From JBEEOW01 sp041191405 (lineage in GTDB: Bacteria; Bacteroidota; Bacteroidia; Cytophagales; UBA9547): a stretch of 64,000 bases of DNA. Positions within the stretch are counted from its first letter, which is position 1, and the number at the start of each line of letters is the position of its first letter. The position numbers and the translations under genes are program-made. Where the stretch lies: contig JBEEOW010000006.1 of the NCBI GenBank assembly GCA_041191405.1, positions 95,738 through 159,737 of the forward strand, given 5' to 3'. The notes beneath the pieces were generated by a model that made no database searches, was not told where the DNA came from, and saw nothing but the letters and a program-made list of their open reading frames with translations. Below are positions 9,565 through 19,602 of the stretch, one piece after another.

Positions 9565-12500
9565 ATGAAACCAATAAACGAAACCGAAAGATTAGCAGCA
9601 TTAAAAAGCTACAAAGTTTTAGATACTTTACCCGAAGAGCAATTTGATAGATTAACTGAATTGGCTTCGGTAATTTGTGGAGTTCCTATTACTTTGGTTA
9701 GTTTAATTGACGCTGATAGGCAGTGGTTTAAATCGGCTGTTGGTTTAGATGCACCTGAAACACCAAGAGATATTTCTTTTTGTCAGTTTGCAATTTTAGG
9801 TGATGAAGTTTTTACAGTTGAAAATGCGCTTGAAGATGAAAGATTTAAAAATAATCCTTTGGTTACAGGAGCACCTGATATACGTTTTTATGCTGGAGCT
9901 CCTTTAATTGATTCTAATGGTTTTGCACTTGGTACATTGTGTGTAATTGATAGAGTACCACGCAAATTAGAACATAATCAACAACGAGCTTTAGAAATTT
10001 TGGCTAAAGAGGTTGTGTCTCAATTAGAACTTAGAAAACAAAAAAATGATAAAGAACAATATGAAAGTTTATTTAATCTTTCGTTAGATTTAGTTTGTAT
10101 TGCGAATACTGATGGTTTTTTTAAACAATTAAATCCAGCATTTACCACTATTTTAGGATGGTCTCAAGAAGAATTATTAGGTAAACCTTTTGCCGAATAC
10201 ATTCATCCTGATGATTTAAATTCAACTTATGAAATTGTAGCAGAACTAGCTAAAGGAGTTCAATTAGTAAATTTTGTAAATAGATATAGGACAAAGTTAG
10301 GTGACTACAAAACAATTAACTGGATGGCAAACCCAGATGTTGTAACAGGTGATTTATATGCAATTGGAAGAGATGTTACTGAAAGTAATAAGTTAAATGA
10401 ACAAATTACTAATGCCCAAAAAAGTTTGGAAGAAGCACAATCAATTTCAAAAGTTGGTAGTTGGGAATTTGATTTAGAAACAAATTTTTTAACATGGTCA
10501 CAGGAACATTACAATATTTTTGAAATAGAATCCCCTCAGTCGCAGGAGAATTTATATAACTTGTACCGAAGTAAAATTCATCATGACGATATTGCTGCTC
10601 TTGATAAGGCAGTGAAAGAAGCAGTTGAGTTAGGTAAAGATTTTACTTATGAACATAGGTGCGTTTTAGATAATGGTAAAAGGGTGAAATATGTAATTGG
10701 AATAGGAAAAGTTATTCTAAACCAAGCAGGTAAGCCAGTTTTGCTAAAAGGTACAATTCAAGATATTACTGAACGTAAACTATCAGAAACTAAAGCTCAA
10801 TATATTGAAGATAGATGGAAGTTTGCAATTGAAGGTAATGGGGATGGATTGTGGGATTGGGATATTAGAACTAATACAGTTTATTATTCCGACCAATGGA
10901 AACGCATGATTGGCTATGAGCCTCATGAAATTGAGGACACTTTAGATACATGGAGCTCTCGTATCCATCCTGATGATATAGCCGAAGCATATCACCAAAT
11001 TGATTTGCATTTAAAGAACGAAATTCCATTATATAGCCATGAACAAAGAATAAGATGTAAAGATGGTTCATATAAATGGGTATTAGATAGAGGTAGAGTA
11101 ATTGAGTGGGACCAAAATGGGAAACCTGTAAGAATGGTTGGTACCAATAATGATTTAACTCAACGTAAAAAATACGAAAATACCATTCTTGAAAAACAAA
11201 AAAGTTTAAATGATGCCCAAAAAATATCCAAAACAGGAAGTTGGGAATTTGATTTGATAACTAATGAAATAATTTGGTCAGAAGAAACATACAATATCTA
11301 CGAAATATCTAAAAATGCTACAGGAGAAGAACTTTTTAATTCATACAAAGCATCTTTTAAAAATGAGGAATTTGCAATTAATCAAAAATTAGTTGCAGAA
11401 TGTATTCAAAATAAAACACCTTTTGAATCAGAACGATTTGTATATTTTGACAATGGAGCACGTAGAAAATATTTACTAGGGAAAGGTGAACCTATTTGTA
11501 ATGAAAATGGTGAAGTTGTTGCTTTAAGAGGGACTATTCAAGATATTACTGATAGAAAAAATCTTGAATTAGAAAATGAGAAAACAAATAATCGATTACT
11601 TGAAGCTCAAAAAATATCAAAACTTGGCAGTTGGGAATTTGATGTAAACACGTATGATACAATTTGGTCGCCTGTACTTGTAGATATTTTTGAGATAGAA
11701 GAAACTGAAAACCCAAACAACTATTACAATAGATACAGAGAAACATTTGATGAAGTAGAGTTAGCTAATTTTGATACCCAACTTAATTTATGCCTTACTG
11801 AAGGTATTCCATATAAAGTGGAGCATAAATCATATTTTGATAACAAAACAAGGTTTAAATACATTGTAACAAATGGTTTTTTGGTATACGATGAATTTGG
11901 TAAACCAAAATACTTATATGGCACCACACAGGATATCACTGAACAAAAATTACTTGAACTTGACATTCTTAAAAAACAAGAGCAATTAAATGAAGCACAG
12001 GCAATTGCGCAAATAGGAAGTTTTGACTTCAATTTGCAAACGCAAGAATTGTATTGGTCACATGAATTACACAATATATTTGAAATTTCTCTTGACACTC
12101 CAAAAGATAAAATTTATGAATTGTATCTTTCTCGATTTAAAGCTGAAGATATTGAAAGGCTTAATGGTTTAATCGCTAATGCATTAGCTAATAAATCGGA
12201 TTACGAAATTGAACATCCAATTTTTATAGGAGATACAACAAAATATATTTATGGCAAAGCCAAAATCATTAGTGATGTAAACGGCAACCCTACTAATATT
12301 AGAGGGATTGCACAAAATATCACTGACAGAAAACTAGCGGATGAAAAATTACGAATCAATGAGGAAAGATGGCAATTTGCTATTGAAGGTAGTGGGGATG
12401 GAATTTGGGAATGGAATCCTGCAGAGAAAAAGACTTTTTATTCAAAACGTTGGTTAGAAATGTTAGGCTTTTCTCCTGATGATTTTACTGATAGTGATTC

Positions 12501-15081
12501 AGAATGGAGTTCACGTTTACATCCTGACGATATAGAAAGAACATTTGCAGAAATATCTCTAAACCTATCAGGCGAAACCGAGTCATTTAATCACGAATAC
12601 AGATTTAAAAACAAAAAAGGTGAATATGTATGGTTGTTAAATAGAGGTAAGGTAGTTCAAAGAGATGAAAATGGAATAGCTATACGAGTTGTAGGTACAC
12701 ATACAGATATTTCAGAACGAAAACTGATAGAGGAGCAACTTAAACTTGCAAAAGACAATTTAAATACAACATTTGAAGCCATTACTGAAGGTATAGTACT
12801 ACAAGATTTAGAAGGGAAAATTGTAGAATGCAATCCTGCTGCTGAGCAAATTTTAGGTTTAACTCGTGAGCAAATGGAAGGCAAAAAATCTATTGACTCT
12901 TCGTGGAGAGCAATACATGAGGATGGAACAGATTACCCAGGAAATACACATCCTGCCATGCGAACACTCGCTACAGGAGAATCTATTTTCAATGATATAA
13001 TGGGGGTTCATAAGCCGAATGGTGAATTAACTTGGATAAATATAAACTCAGTATTACTACCCAATAATAGAGGAGTAGTTTGTAGTTTTGCTGATATTAC
13101 CGAAGCTAAGAAGAATGAAAAAACTATAGTTTCTAGAGAGAAATGGATTCGTTCGTTGGTATCAAATATGGACGACTTGGTTTTTGTATTGGATACAAAC
13201 TTTATTTTTAAAGAATATTTCACTAAAGATGCCGATTCATTATATACCAAACCAGAAGAATTCATAGGAAAGCATATTGATTATTCAGGTTTACCAAATG
13301 ATGCTTTGAACATTATTAAAAATGCATTACAAAATTGTAAAGATTATAAAATATCACAAAAAGTAGAATATTCTTTGAACTTTACAAATGAAGTGTTGTG
13401 GTATGATTTAGGAGTATCTTTTGTAATTGATAATAATGATAATATCACAGATATAATTTGCGTTGCTCGAAATATTACGGCTGCTAAAAAAATAGAAAGA
13501 GAAATAATTCATGCAAAAAATGCAGCAGAGGCAGCTAGTGTAGCTAAATCGGAGTTTTTGGCAAATATGAGTCACGAAATACGTACACCATTAAACGGTG
13601 TAATTGGTTTTAGTGATTTATTGATGAATACTAATTTGGACACTACCCAGCAATTATATATTAATACAATTAATAATTCTGCTAAATCATTGCTTGATAT
13701 TATAAATGATATTCTTGATTTCTCAAAAATTGAGGCTGGAAAATTAGAATTAGAAACTTTATCTACCGATTTAGAGCAATTATTAATTACAGCAAGTAAT
13801 ATTATATCATATCAATGTCAATCCAAAAATCTTGAATTATTACTAAATATTTCTCCAGATATTCCTAAACATATTTTTACTGACTCAGTTCGATTACGTC
13901 AGGTGATAGTGAATTTATTAGGAAATGCTGTAAAATTTACTGAAAAAGGCGAAATTGAGCTTAAAGTAGAAGTTTTAAGTAAAATTCAAGATAAAACAAA
14001 GTTACGTTTTTCAATAAAAGATACTGGAGTAGGTATAGCACCTGAAAAGCTAAAGTCAATATTTAATGCTTTTTCTCAAGAAGATACTTCAACTACACGT
14101 AAGTTTGGAGGTACAGGCTTAGGTTTAACTATCTCAAATAAATTGTTGGCTCTGATGGGTGGCGCTGCCATTCAGGTTGAAAGTGAGTTAGAAAAAGGCA
14201 GTACATTTTATTTTGAAGTTGAGTTTAAGGCAGATGATGCAGTAGTTACTCCTAATGCACAATTTGATTTAAGCCACATTAAACATATTTTGATTGTTGA
14301 CGATAACGAAAAAACAAATCAAATAATATCTCAAATTATTGGTAAGTATAATATTACTTCCGAATTTCTGACCGATGGTATAGATGCACTGTACAACCTA
14401 AAAAAAGGTGCAAAGTATGATGCAATTATTATTGATAATAACTTAAAGGATATGAATGGAATAGAAGTGATTTCTAAAATCAGATCTAACTCAAATCCTG
14501 AAATAGCCAAACTGCCAATAATACTTACCTATTCAACCTCTGAACAGCACGATTTGTATAGCCAATGCTTAGAATTAGGTGTAAGGCAACAAATTTTAAA
14601 GCCAATTAATTCAACTCAGTTATTAACTGCTTTGTCAAAAGTCAATACTTTTGAGGAGATTGAAGTTGATAAAAATATTGATAATCAATTGTTAACTTCA
14701 ACTAATACACATACGGTGTTGGTAGTTGATGATAATAGAATTAATATACTTTTAGCAAAAACAATTTTGAGCAAACTATTACCAAATGCGATGATAATGG
14801 AGGCACAAGATGGAGACAAAGCTGTTCAATTAAATAAAGAGCATCAGTTTGATATTATTTTTATGGACGTACAAATGCCAATATTAAATGGATATCAAGC
14901 AGCAGAAGCTATTCGAAACTCAGAACAAAAGGGTACAAAAGTGCCAATTATTGCACTAACAGCCGGTACTGTATTAGGCGAAAAAGAACGCTGCCTGCGT
15001 GCAGGAATGGATGATTATATTAGTAAACCATTTACCAAAGAAGCAATTGAAAAAGTATTGCATACTTACTTAACTGTTTAA
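9565..15081 (+). CDS. Giant cytosolic hybrid histidine kinase: GAF, about 9 PAS, HisKA, HATPase, 2 REC
   Basis: 1838 aa from the ATG at 9565. An in-frame TTG two codons earlier is less likely. The N-terminal GAF domain (about 1-165) contains AALKSYKVLDTLPE and FYAGAPLID. Then come about nine PAS units. Four are near-repeats starting with a QxISKxGSWEFD-type motif, and two share a WxFAIEGxGDGxWxW motif, which shows internal duplication. His1337 lies in SHEIRTPLNG, followed by the HATPase and receivers with Asp1624 (in an unusual IIIDNN context) and Asp1768. There are no membrane segments. It follows BLUF by 45 bp and precedes the next kinase by 37 bp, so the three are probably one operon. Ligands are unknown. 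Confidence 0.92.
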   Translation: MKPINETERLAALKSYKVLDTLPEEQFDRLTELASVICGVPITLVSLIDADRQWFKSAVGLDAPETPRDISFCQFAILGDEVFTVENALEDERFKNNPLVTGAPDIRFYAGAPLIDSNGFALGTLCVIDRVPRKLEHNQQRALEILAKEVVSQLELRKQKNDKEQYESLFNLSLDLVCIANTDGFFKQLNPAFTTILGWSQEELLGKPFAEYIHPDDLNSTYEIVAELAKGVQLVNFVNRYRTKLGDYKTINWMANPDVVTGDLYAIGRDVTESNKLNEQITNAQKSLEEAQSISKVGSWEFDLETNFLTWSQEHYNIFEIESPQSQENLYNLYRSKIHHDDIAALDKAVKEAVELGKDFTYEHRCVLDNGKRVKYVIGIGKVILNQAGKPVLLKGTIQDITERKLSETKAQYIEDRWKFAIEGNGDGLWDWDIRTNTVYYSDQWKRMIGYEPHEIEDTLDTWSSRIHPDDIAEAYHQIDLHLKNEIPLYSHEQRIRCKDGSYKWVLDRGRVIEWDQNGKPVRMVGTNNDLTQRKKYENTILEKQKSLNDAQKISKTGSWEFDLITNEIIWSEETYNIYEISKNATGEELFNSYKASFKNEEFAINQKLVAECIQNKTPFESERFVYFDNGARRKYLLGKGEPICNENGEVVALRGTIQDITDRKNLELENEKTNNRLLEAQKISKLGSWEFDVNTYDTIWSPVLVDIFEIEETENPNNYYNRYRETFDEVELANFDTQLNLCLTEGIPYKVEHKSYFDNKTRFKYIVTNGFLVYDEFGKPKYLYGTTQDITEQKLLELDILKKQEQLNEAQAIAQIGSFDFNLQTQELYWSHELHNIFEISLDTPKDKIYELYLSRFKAEDIERLNGLIANALANKSDYEIEHPIFIGDTTKYIYGKAKIISDVNGNPTNIRGIAQNITDRKLADEKLRINEERWQFAIEGSGDGIWEWNPAEKKTFYSKRWLEMLGFSPDDFTDSDSEWSSRLHPDDIERTFAEISLNLSGETESFNHEYRFKNKKGEYVWLLNRGKVVQRDENGIAIRVVGTHTDISERKLIEEQLKLAKDNLNTTFEAITEGIVLQDLEGKIVECNPAAEQILGLTREQMEGKKSIDSSWRAIHEDGTDYPGNTHPAMRTLATGESIFNDIMGVHKPNGELTWININSVLLPNNRGVVCSFADITEAKKNEKTIVSREKWIRSLVSNMDDLVFVLDTNFIFKEYFTKDADSLYTKPEEFIGKHIDYSGLPNDALNIIKNALQNCKDYKISQKVEYSLNFTNEVLWYDLGVSFVIDNNDNITDIICVARNITAAKKIEREIIHAKNAAEAASVAKSEFLANMSHEIRTPLNGVIGFSDLLMNTNLDTTQQLYINTINNSAKSLLDIINDILDFSKIEAGKLELETLSTDLEQLLITASNIISYQCQSKNLELLLNISPDIPKHIFTDSVRLRQVIVNLLGNAVKFTEKGEIELKVEVLSKIQDKTKLRFSIKDTGVGIAPEKLKSIFNAFSQEDTSTTRKFGGTGLGLTISNKLLALMGGAAIQVESELEKGSTFYFEVEFKADDAVVTPNAQFDLSHIKHILIVDDNEKTNQIISQIIGKYNITSEFLTDGIDALYNLKKGAKYDAIIIDNNLKDMNGIEVISKIRSNSNPEIAKLPIILTYSTSEQHDLYSQCLELGVRQQILKPINSTQLLTALSKVNTFEEIEVDKNIDNQLLTSTNTHTVLVVDDNRINILLAKTILSKLLPNAMIMEAQDGDKAVQLNKEHQFDIIFMDVQMPILNGYQAAEAIRNSEQKGTKVPIIALTAGTVLGEKERCLRAGMDDYISKPFTKEAIEKVLHTYLTV

Positions 15082-15118
15082 AATTTAAAACGTATTTTAC
15101 CAAACAAATTATTTTGAG

Positions 15119-18100
15119 ATGAAAGAGCATTATCTTCAAAAAGAGCTTTTTGACTTATTAAAAAGCGATGATAAAATTTTAAACTTTATTCAAGAAGTTT
15201 GCTTGGATGGTATGTGGTATTGGGATCTTGAAAAGCCTGAAAACGAATGGATGAATAAACGTTTTTGGGATAAATTAGGATATGATGCGCATGAAATGCC
15301 TCACTCACCGAGTGCTTGGCAAGGTATTATAAATCAAGAAGATTTAGCATTAGCTACCGAAAATATTCACAAACATCTTCAAGACCCTCTTTTTCCATTT
15401 GAACAAGTAATTAGATACACTCATAAAAATGGAAATACTATTTGGATTAAATGTATGGGTAAAGCTATTTTTAATGAAAATAACGTTCCTGTACGAATGT
15501 TGGGTGTTCATATTGACATTACAAACTTAAAAGAAGGTGAAGAATTTATTAAAAAAATAAATGACGATTTAAAACAACAGAATTTTGAATATCAAAGAAC
15601 ATCAAGACTTTTAAATGATGCCCAAAAAATGGCAAATATGGGAGCTTGGGAACTTGATGTTGCTACAGGTAAAACATATTGGACAGATGAGGTTTATAAT
15701 ATCCATGAATTAGAGAGAGGTTTTGATCATAATAAAGTAAATGGAATTGAATTTTATCATCCAGATTATCGTCAAGAACTTATTGATAAGTTGACCAATG
15801 CAATTCAAAATCACGAAAATTTTGAATTAAAAGCGAAGTTTATAACTTTTAAAAATAATCTTCGTTGGGTGCTAGTATCTGGTTTTCCGGTTGCAGAAAA
15901 CGGAACTGTAACTCGTTTAAACGGGATGATTCAAGATATAACCGAGCAAGAAAGAAATGCGGAGTTACTGAATCAAAAAAATACCATGTTAGATATGGTA
16001 AACACCCTTCAACATACATTTTTAGTAGAGGGAAATGATTCTGATGTTTTTGATCTTGCTTTAAAAATGGTTTTAGATGTAACAGATAGTGAATATGGAT
16101 TTATTGGCGAAGTTTTACATGCTGATGATGGGCAACCATATTTAAAAACCAAAGCAATAACTAATATTGCTTGGAATGATGCTACCAAAAAATTTTATGA
16201 AGAAAACGCACCCCAAGGATTAAATTTTACTAACCTTAAAACTTTGTTTGGAGAGGTTTTATTAACTGGCAAACCAATGATTGCCAATGTTCCAGCTTCT
16301 CATCCTAAAAAAGGTGGTTTACCAAATGGTCACCCTCCTTTAAATGCATTTTTAGGTTTGCCATTGTATGTTGGTAACAAAATGGTGGGAATGGCAGGTG
16401 TATCAAATAGGCCAGGAGGTTACGACGAAAAACTTATTTCAAATATTGAAACCCTAACTACAACTATTGGTCGTTTAATTGATTCTCAACAGTCAAAAAT
16501 TGCTTTAAATAATAGTTTAGAAACTCTTGCAAAAAGCAATTTAGAAAATCAAAATATAACCAATGCTATAAATGCCAGTTCATTGCTTTCAGTAACTGAT
16601 GTTCAGGGCAATATAATAAAAGTAAATCAACAATTTTGTGCATTATCTGGATATACTGAAGAAGAATTAATTGGTCAAAATCATAGAATTATTTCATCAG
16701 GATATCATGATAAGCAATTTTGGAGGGATTTATGGAAAACCATAAGTAGTGGCAAGGTTTGGAAAGGAGAAGTTAAAAATAGAGCCAAAGATGGAAGCGA
16801 ATATTGGGTAAGCTCAGTAATAAATCCAGTTTTTAACCAATCAGGTGAGATAACCAACTATTTGTCTATAAGGCAGGATATTACAGCTAAAAAAAGAGCT
16901 GAAGAGGAAAACAAAGAATCAAGTCTTAGATTAACTCTTGCAACGCAGGCTGCCAATATTGGTATTTGGGAATATAATATTGTTGAAAATAAAATATTAT
17001 GGGATGATCAAATGTATGCTCTTTATGGATTAACCAAATATTCCTTTCAAGGTGTTTATGAAGCTTGGCGTTCGGGGCTTCATCCTGATGATATTGAAAG
17101 GGGCGACTTTGAAATTGACTTAGCAATAAAGGGTGAAAAAGATTTTAATACAGAATTTAGGGTAGTTTGGCCTGATGGTTCTGTGCATCATATAAGAGCT
17201 TTGGCTACAATTATCAGAGATGAAAATGGAAAAGCAACAAAGATGATTGGTACCAATTGGGATATAACAGATGCTAAAAAAGCAGAAAGAGAAATAATTC
17301 ATGCAAAAAATGCAGCCGAAGCTGCAAGCTTAGCCAAATCAGAGTTTTTAGCCAATATGAGTCACGAAATTCGTACACCATTAAATGGAGTAATAGGCTT
17401 TAGTGATTTATTGATGAGTACCAATCTTGATAGTACTCAACAACTATATACATCTACTATTAATAATTCCGCCAAATCATTGCTTGATATAATCAATGAT
17501 ATACTCGATTTTTCTAAAATTGAAGCCGGTAAGCTTGAAATTGAAACAGTTGCAACCGATATTGAACAATTGCTAATTACTGCAAGTAATATTGTATCAT
17601 ATCAGTGTCAAACTAAAAATATTGAGTTGTTACTCAATATTTCACCTGAAATACCTAAGAAAATTTGGACCGATTCAACTAGGCTCCGTCAAATTATTGT
17701 AAACTTATTGAGTAATGCAGTAAAGTTTACTGAAAAAGGCGAAGTTGAGTTAAAAGCCGAAGTACTTACTAAAACAGAAGTTTCAGCTAAACTTCGTTTT
17801 TCAATTAAAGATACAGGGGTGGGTATAGCCCCTGAAAAATTAAAGTCTATATTTAATGCATTTTCTCAAGAAGATTCTTCAACCACTCGTAAATTTGGAG
17901 GTACAGGTTTAGGTTTAACTATTTCAAATAAGTTGTTAGATTTAATGGGAGGTGCTGCCATACAAGTTGAAAGTGAATTAGGTAAAGGCAGTACATTTTA
18001 TTTTGAAATTGAATTTAAATCTGAAGATTCAATTGAATTAACCAATACTTCTATTGATTTAAATCATATCAAACATATTTTAGTTGTGGATGATAATGAA

Positions 18101-18871
18101 AAAACGAGTCATATTATCTCACAAATAATTGGTAAATATAATATCACTTCCGACTATTTATCAGTTGGCATTGATGTATTGTATCATCTCAAAAAAGGAG
18201 CAAAATATGATGTAATTATCATTGATAACAATCTACAGGATATGTCGGGAATTGAATTGATTTCTAAAATTAGATCTAATTCAAATCCTGAAATTGCTAA
18301 AATGCCAATAATACTTACTTATTCAACCTCAGAGCAACATGATTTGTACAGCCAGAGTTTAGAATTGGGAGTAAGGCAACAGATTTTAAAACCAATTAAC
18401 TCTATTCAATTGTTAATGGCTTTGTCAAAAGTTAATTCTTATGAGGAAATTGAAGTTGATAATAAAATAGACAATCAATTGTTAACTTCAACCAGTACAC
18501 ATAAAGTGTTAGTGGTTGATGATAATAAAATAAATATACTTTTAGCGAAAACTATATTGAATAAACTATTGCCAAATGCAATGATTATTGAGGCACAAGA
18601 TGGTGACAAAGCTGTTCAATTAAGTAAAGAAAATCAGTTTGATATTATTTTTATGGATGTACAAATGCCAATATTAAATGGATATCAAGCAGCTGAAGCG
18701 ATTCGAAACTCAGAACCTGAGGGTGGAAAAGTGCCTATTATTGCTTTAACAGCAGGTACTGTTATAGGAGAAAAAGAACGTTGCCTGCGTGCAGGAATGG
18801 ATGATTATATTAGTAAACCATTTACCAAAGAAGCAATTGAAAATGTATTGAAATTACATTTGCATCACTAA
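15119..18871 (+). CDS. Cytosolic hybrid histidine kinase: 2 PAS, GAF, 2 PAS, HisKA, HATPase, 2 REC
   Basis: A 1250-aa protein. PAS1 and PAS2 cover about 15-280. A GAF_2-like domain (about 285-455) includes VTDSEYGFIGEV and NAFLGLPLYVGNKMVGMAG. PAS3 is Aer-like (GQNHRIISSGYHDKQFW) and PAS4 lies at about 600-720. His749 is in SHEIRTPLNG, and the receivers have Asp1036 and Asp1180. From about residue 725 to the end it is nearly the same protein as the C-terminal half of the preceding kinase, and stretches of DNA match exactly. The paralogs therefore share output but differ in input. The last receiver probably passes phosphate to a common HPt. Confidence 0.92.
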   Translation: MKEHYLQKELFDLLKSDDKILNFIQEVCLDGMWYWDLEKPENEWMNKRFWDKLGYDAHEMPHSPSAWQGIINQEDLALATENIHKHLQDPLFPFEQVIRYTHKNGNTIWIKCMGKAIFNENNVPVRMLGVHIDITNLKEGEEFIKKINDDLKQQNFEYQRTSRLLNDAQKMANMGAWELDVATGKTYWTDEVYNIHELERGFDHNKVNGIEFYHPDYRQELIDKLTNAIQNHENFELKAKFITFKNNLRWVLVSGFPVAENGTVTRLNGMIQDITEQERNAELLNQKNTMLDMVNTLQHTFLVEGNDSDVFDLALKMVLDVTDSEYGFIGEVLHADDGQPYLKTKAITNIAWNDATKKFYEENAPQGLNFTNLKTLFGEVLLTGKPMIANVPASHPKKGGLPNGHPPLNAFLGLPLYVGNKMVGMAGVSNRPGGYDEKLISNIETLTTTIGRLIDSQQSKIALNNSLETLAKSNLENQNITNAINASSLLSVTDVQGNIIKVNQQFCALSGYTEEELIGQNHRIISSGYHDKQFWRDLWKTISSGKVWKGEVKNRAKDGSEYWVSSVINPVFNQSGEITNYLSIRQDITAKKRAEEENKESSLRLTLATQAANIGIWEYNIVENKILWDDQMYALYGLTKYSFQGVYEAWRSGLHPDDIERGDFEIDLAIKGEKDFNTEFRVVWPDGSVHHIRALATIIRDENGKATKMIGTNWDITDAKKAEREIIHAKNAAEAASLAKSEFLANMSHEIRTPLNGVIGFSDLLMSTNLDSTQQLYTSTINNSAKSLLDIINDILDFSKIEAGKLEIETVATDIEQLLITASNIVSYQCQTKNIELLLNISPEIPKKIWTDSTRLRQIIVNLLSNAVKFTEKGEVELKAEVLTKTEVSAKLRFSIKDTGVGIAPEKLKSIFNAFSQEDSSTTRKFGGTGLGLTISNKLLDLMGGAAIQVESELGKGSTFYFEIEFKSEDSIELTNTSIDLNHIKHILVVDDNEKTSHIISQIIGKYNITSDYLSVGIDVLYHLKKGAKYDVIIIDNNLQDMSGIELISKIRSNSNPEIAKMPIILTYSTSEQHDLYSQSLELGVRQQILKPINSIQLLMALSKVNSYEEIEVDNKIDNQLLTSTSTHKVLVVDDNKINILLAKTILNKLLPNAMIIEAQDGDKAVQLSKENQFDIIFMDVQMPILNGYQAAEAIRNSEPEGGKVPIIALTAGTVIGEKERCLRAGMDDYISKPFTKEAIENVLKLHLHH

Positions 18872-18890
18872 ATAAGGCTTGTTAATTGAA

Positions 18891-18942
18891 TTGATATTTA
18901 AGGTTAATGTTCAAAAAATGAATAATAACCTTAAAATATCAA
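18891..18942. terminator. Long hairpin after the kinase operon, probable terminator
   Basis: TTGATATTTAAGGTTA (18891-18906) opposes TAACCTTAAAATATCAA (18926-18942) with one bulged base and a 19-nt loop. It lies just past the kinase stop codon. There is no clear T run, so it could also be a processing or stability hairpin. Confidence 0.4.
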
Positions 18943-19086
18943 CTTGTATTGTGAAAGTATCTAAATCTTTTAAACTATACAAATTGTATTTTTTAAGGTT
19001 TAAAATGATAAATTTATAAACTCAATTGAAAGTATTACGTATTGAATAAATACAAATTTATTTACTAATTTATTTCACTAACTCAT

Positions 19087-19593
19087 TTGAAAAAAATATT
19101 TGTAATCATATTGATACTATTAAGTAATTACAACTATGCTAATTTTCAATCAAATGAGAAAATGAAGGCAATTTTTATATACAATTTTTTGAAATATATT
19201 GAGTGGCCGAGTGATAAAAAAGTTGGTCCATTTATAATCGGAATTAAAGATTCTCCTGAGTTGTTTGATGAAGTATTATTAATTGCCAATATTAAAAAAG
19301 TGTATGGTAATCAGCAAGTTATTGTTAAAAAGGCTGATGACTTGAATGAGAAATATCACCTTTTATTTGTTGGTAAATTATATAAAGGAAGTATGATGGC
19401 GATTGCTGAAACAGCTAAACAAAATAATACTTTATTAATTTCAGATATACCTGGCAGTATAAAAAAAGGTGTTTGCATTGAGTTGATAATTGCTGGTAAT
19501 CAGGCTGAATTTGATATCAATAAACGAAATTTAAAAGAAAGTAAACTGTCTGTTTCTCAACAACTGATGGATATTGCTCGAAATATTGAATAA
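19087..19593 (+). CDS. YfiR family (DUF4154) periplasmic protein
   Basis: A 168-aa protein with a TTG start. The signal peptide (KKIFVIILILLSNYNYA) begins right there and no ATG fits. The mature part has the family pattern KAIFIYNFLKYIEWP, then GPFIIGI, a LLFVG strand and a late NLKESKLSVSQQLMDIA helix. YfiR is a periplasmic regulator of an inner-membrane signalling protein. Here the gene is 9 bp upstream of a HAMP hybrid kinase and is followed by a TonB-dependent receptor. The likely job is to control that kinase from the periplasm. The partner assignment is by gene order only. Confidence 0.8.
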   Translation: MKKIFVIILILLSNYNYANFQSNEKMKAIFIYNFLKYIEWPSDKKVGPFIIGIKDSPELFDEVLLIANIKKVYGNQQVIVKKADDLNEKYHLLFVGKLYKGSMMAIAETAKQNNTLLISDIPGSIKKGVCIELIIAGNQAEFDINKRNLKESKLSVSQQLMDIARNIE

Positions 19594-19602
19594 TATATAT
19601 TT

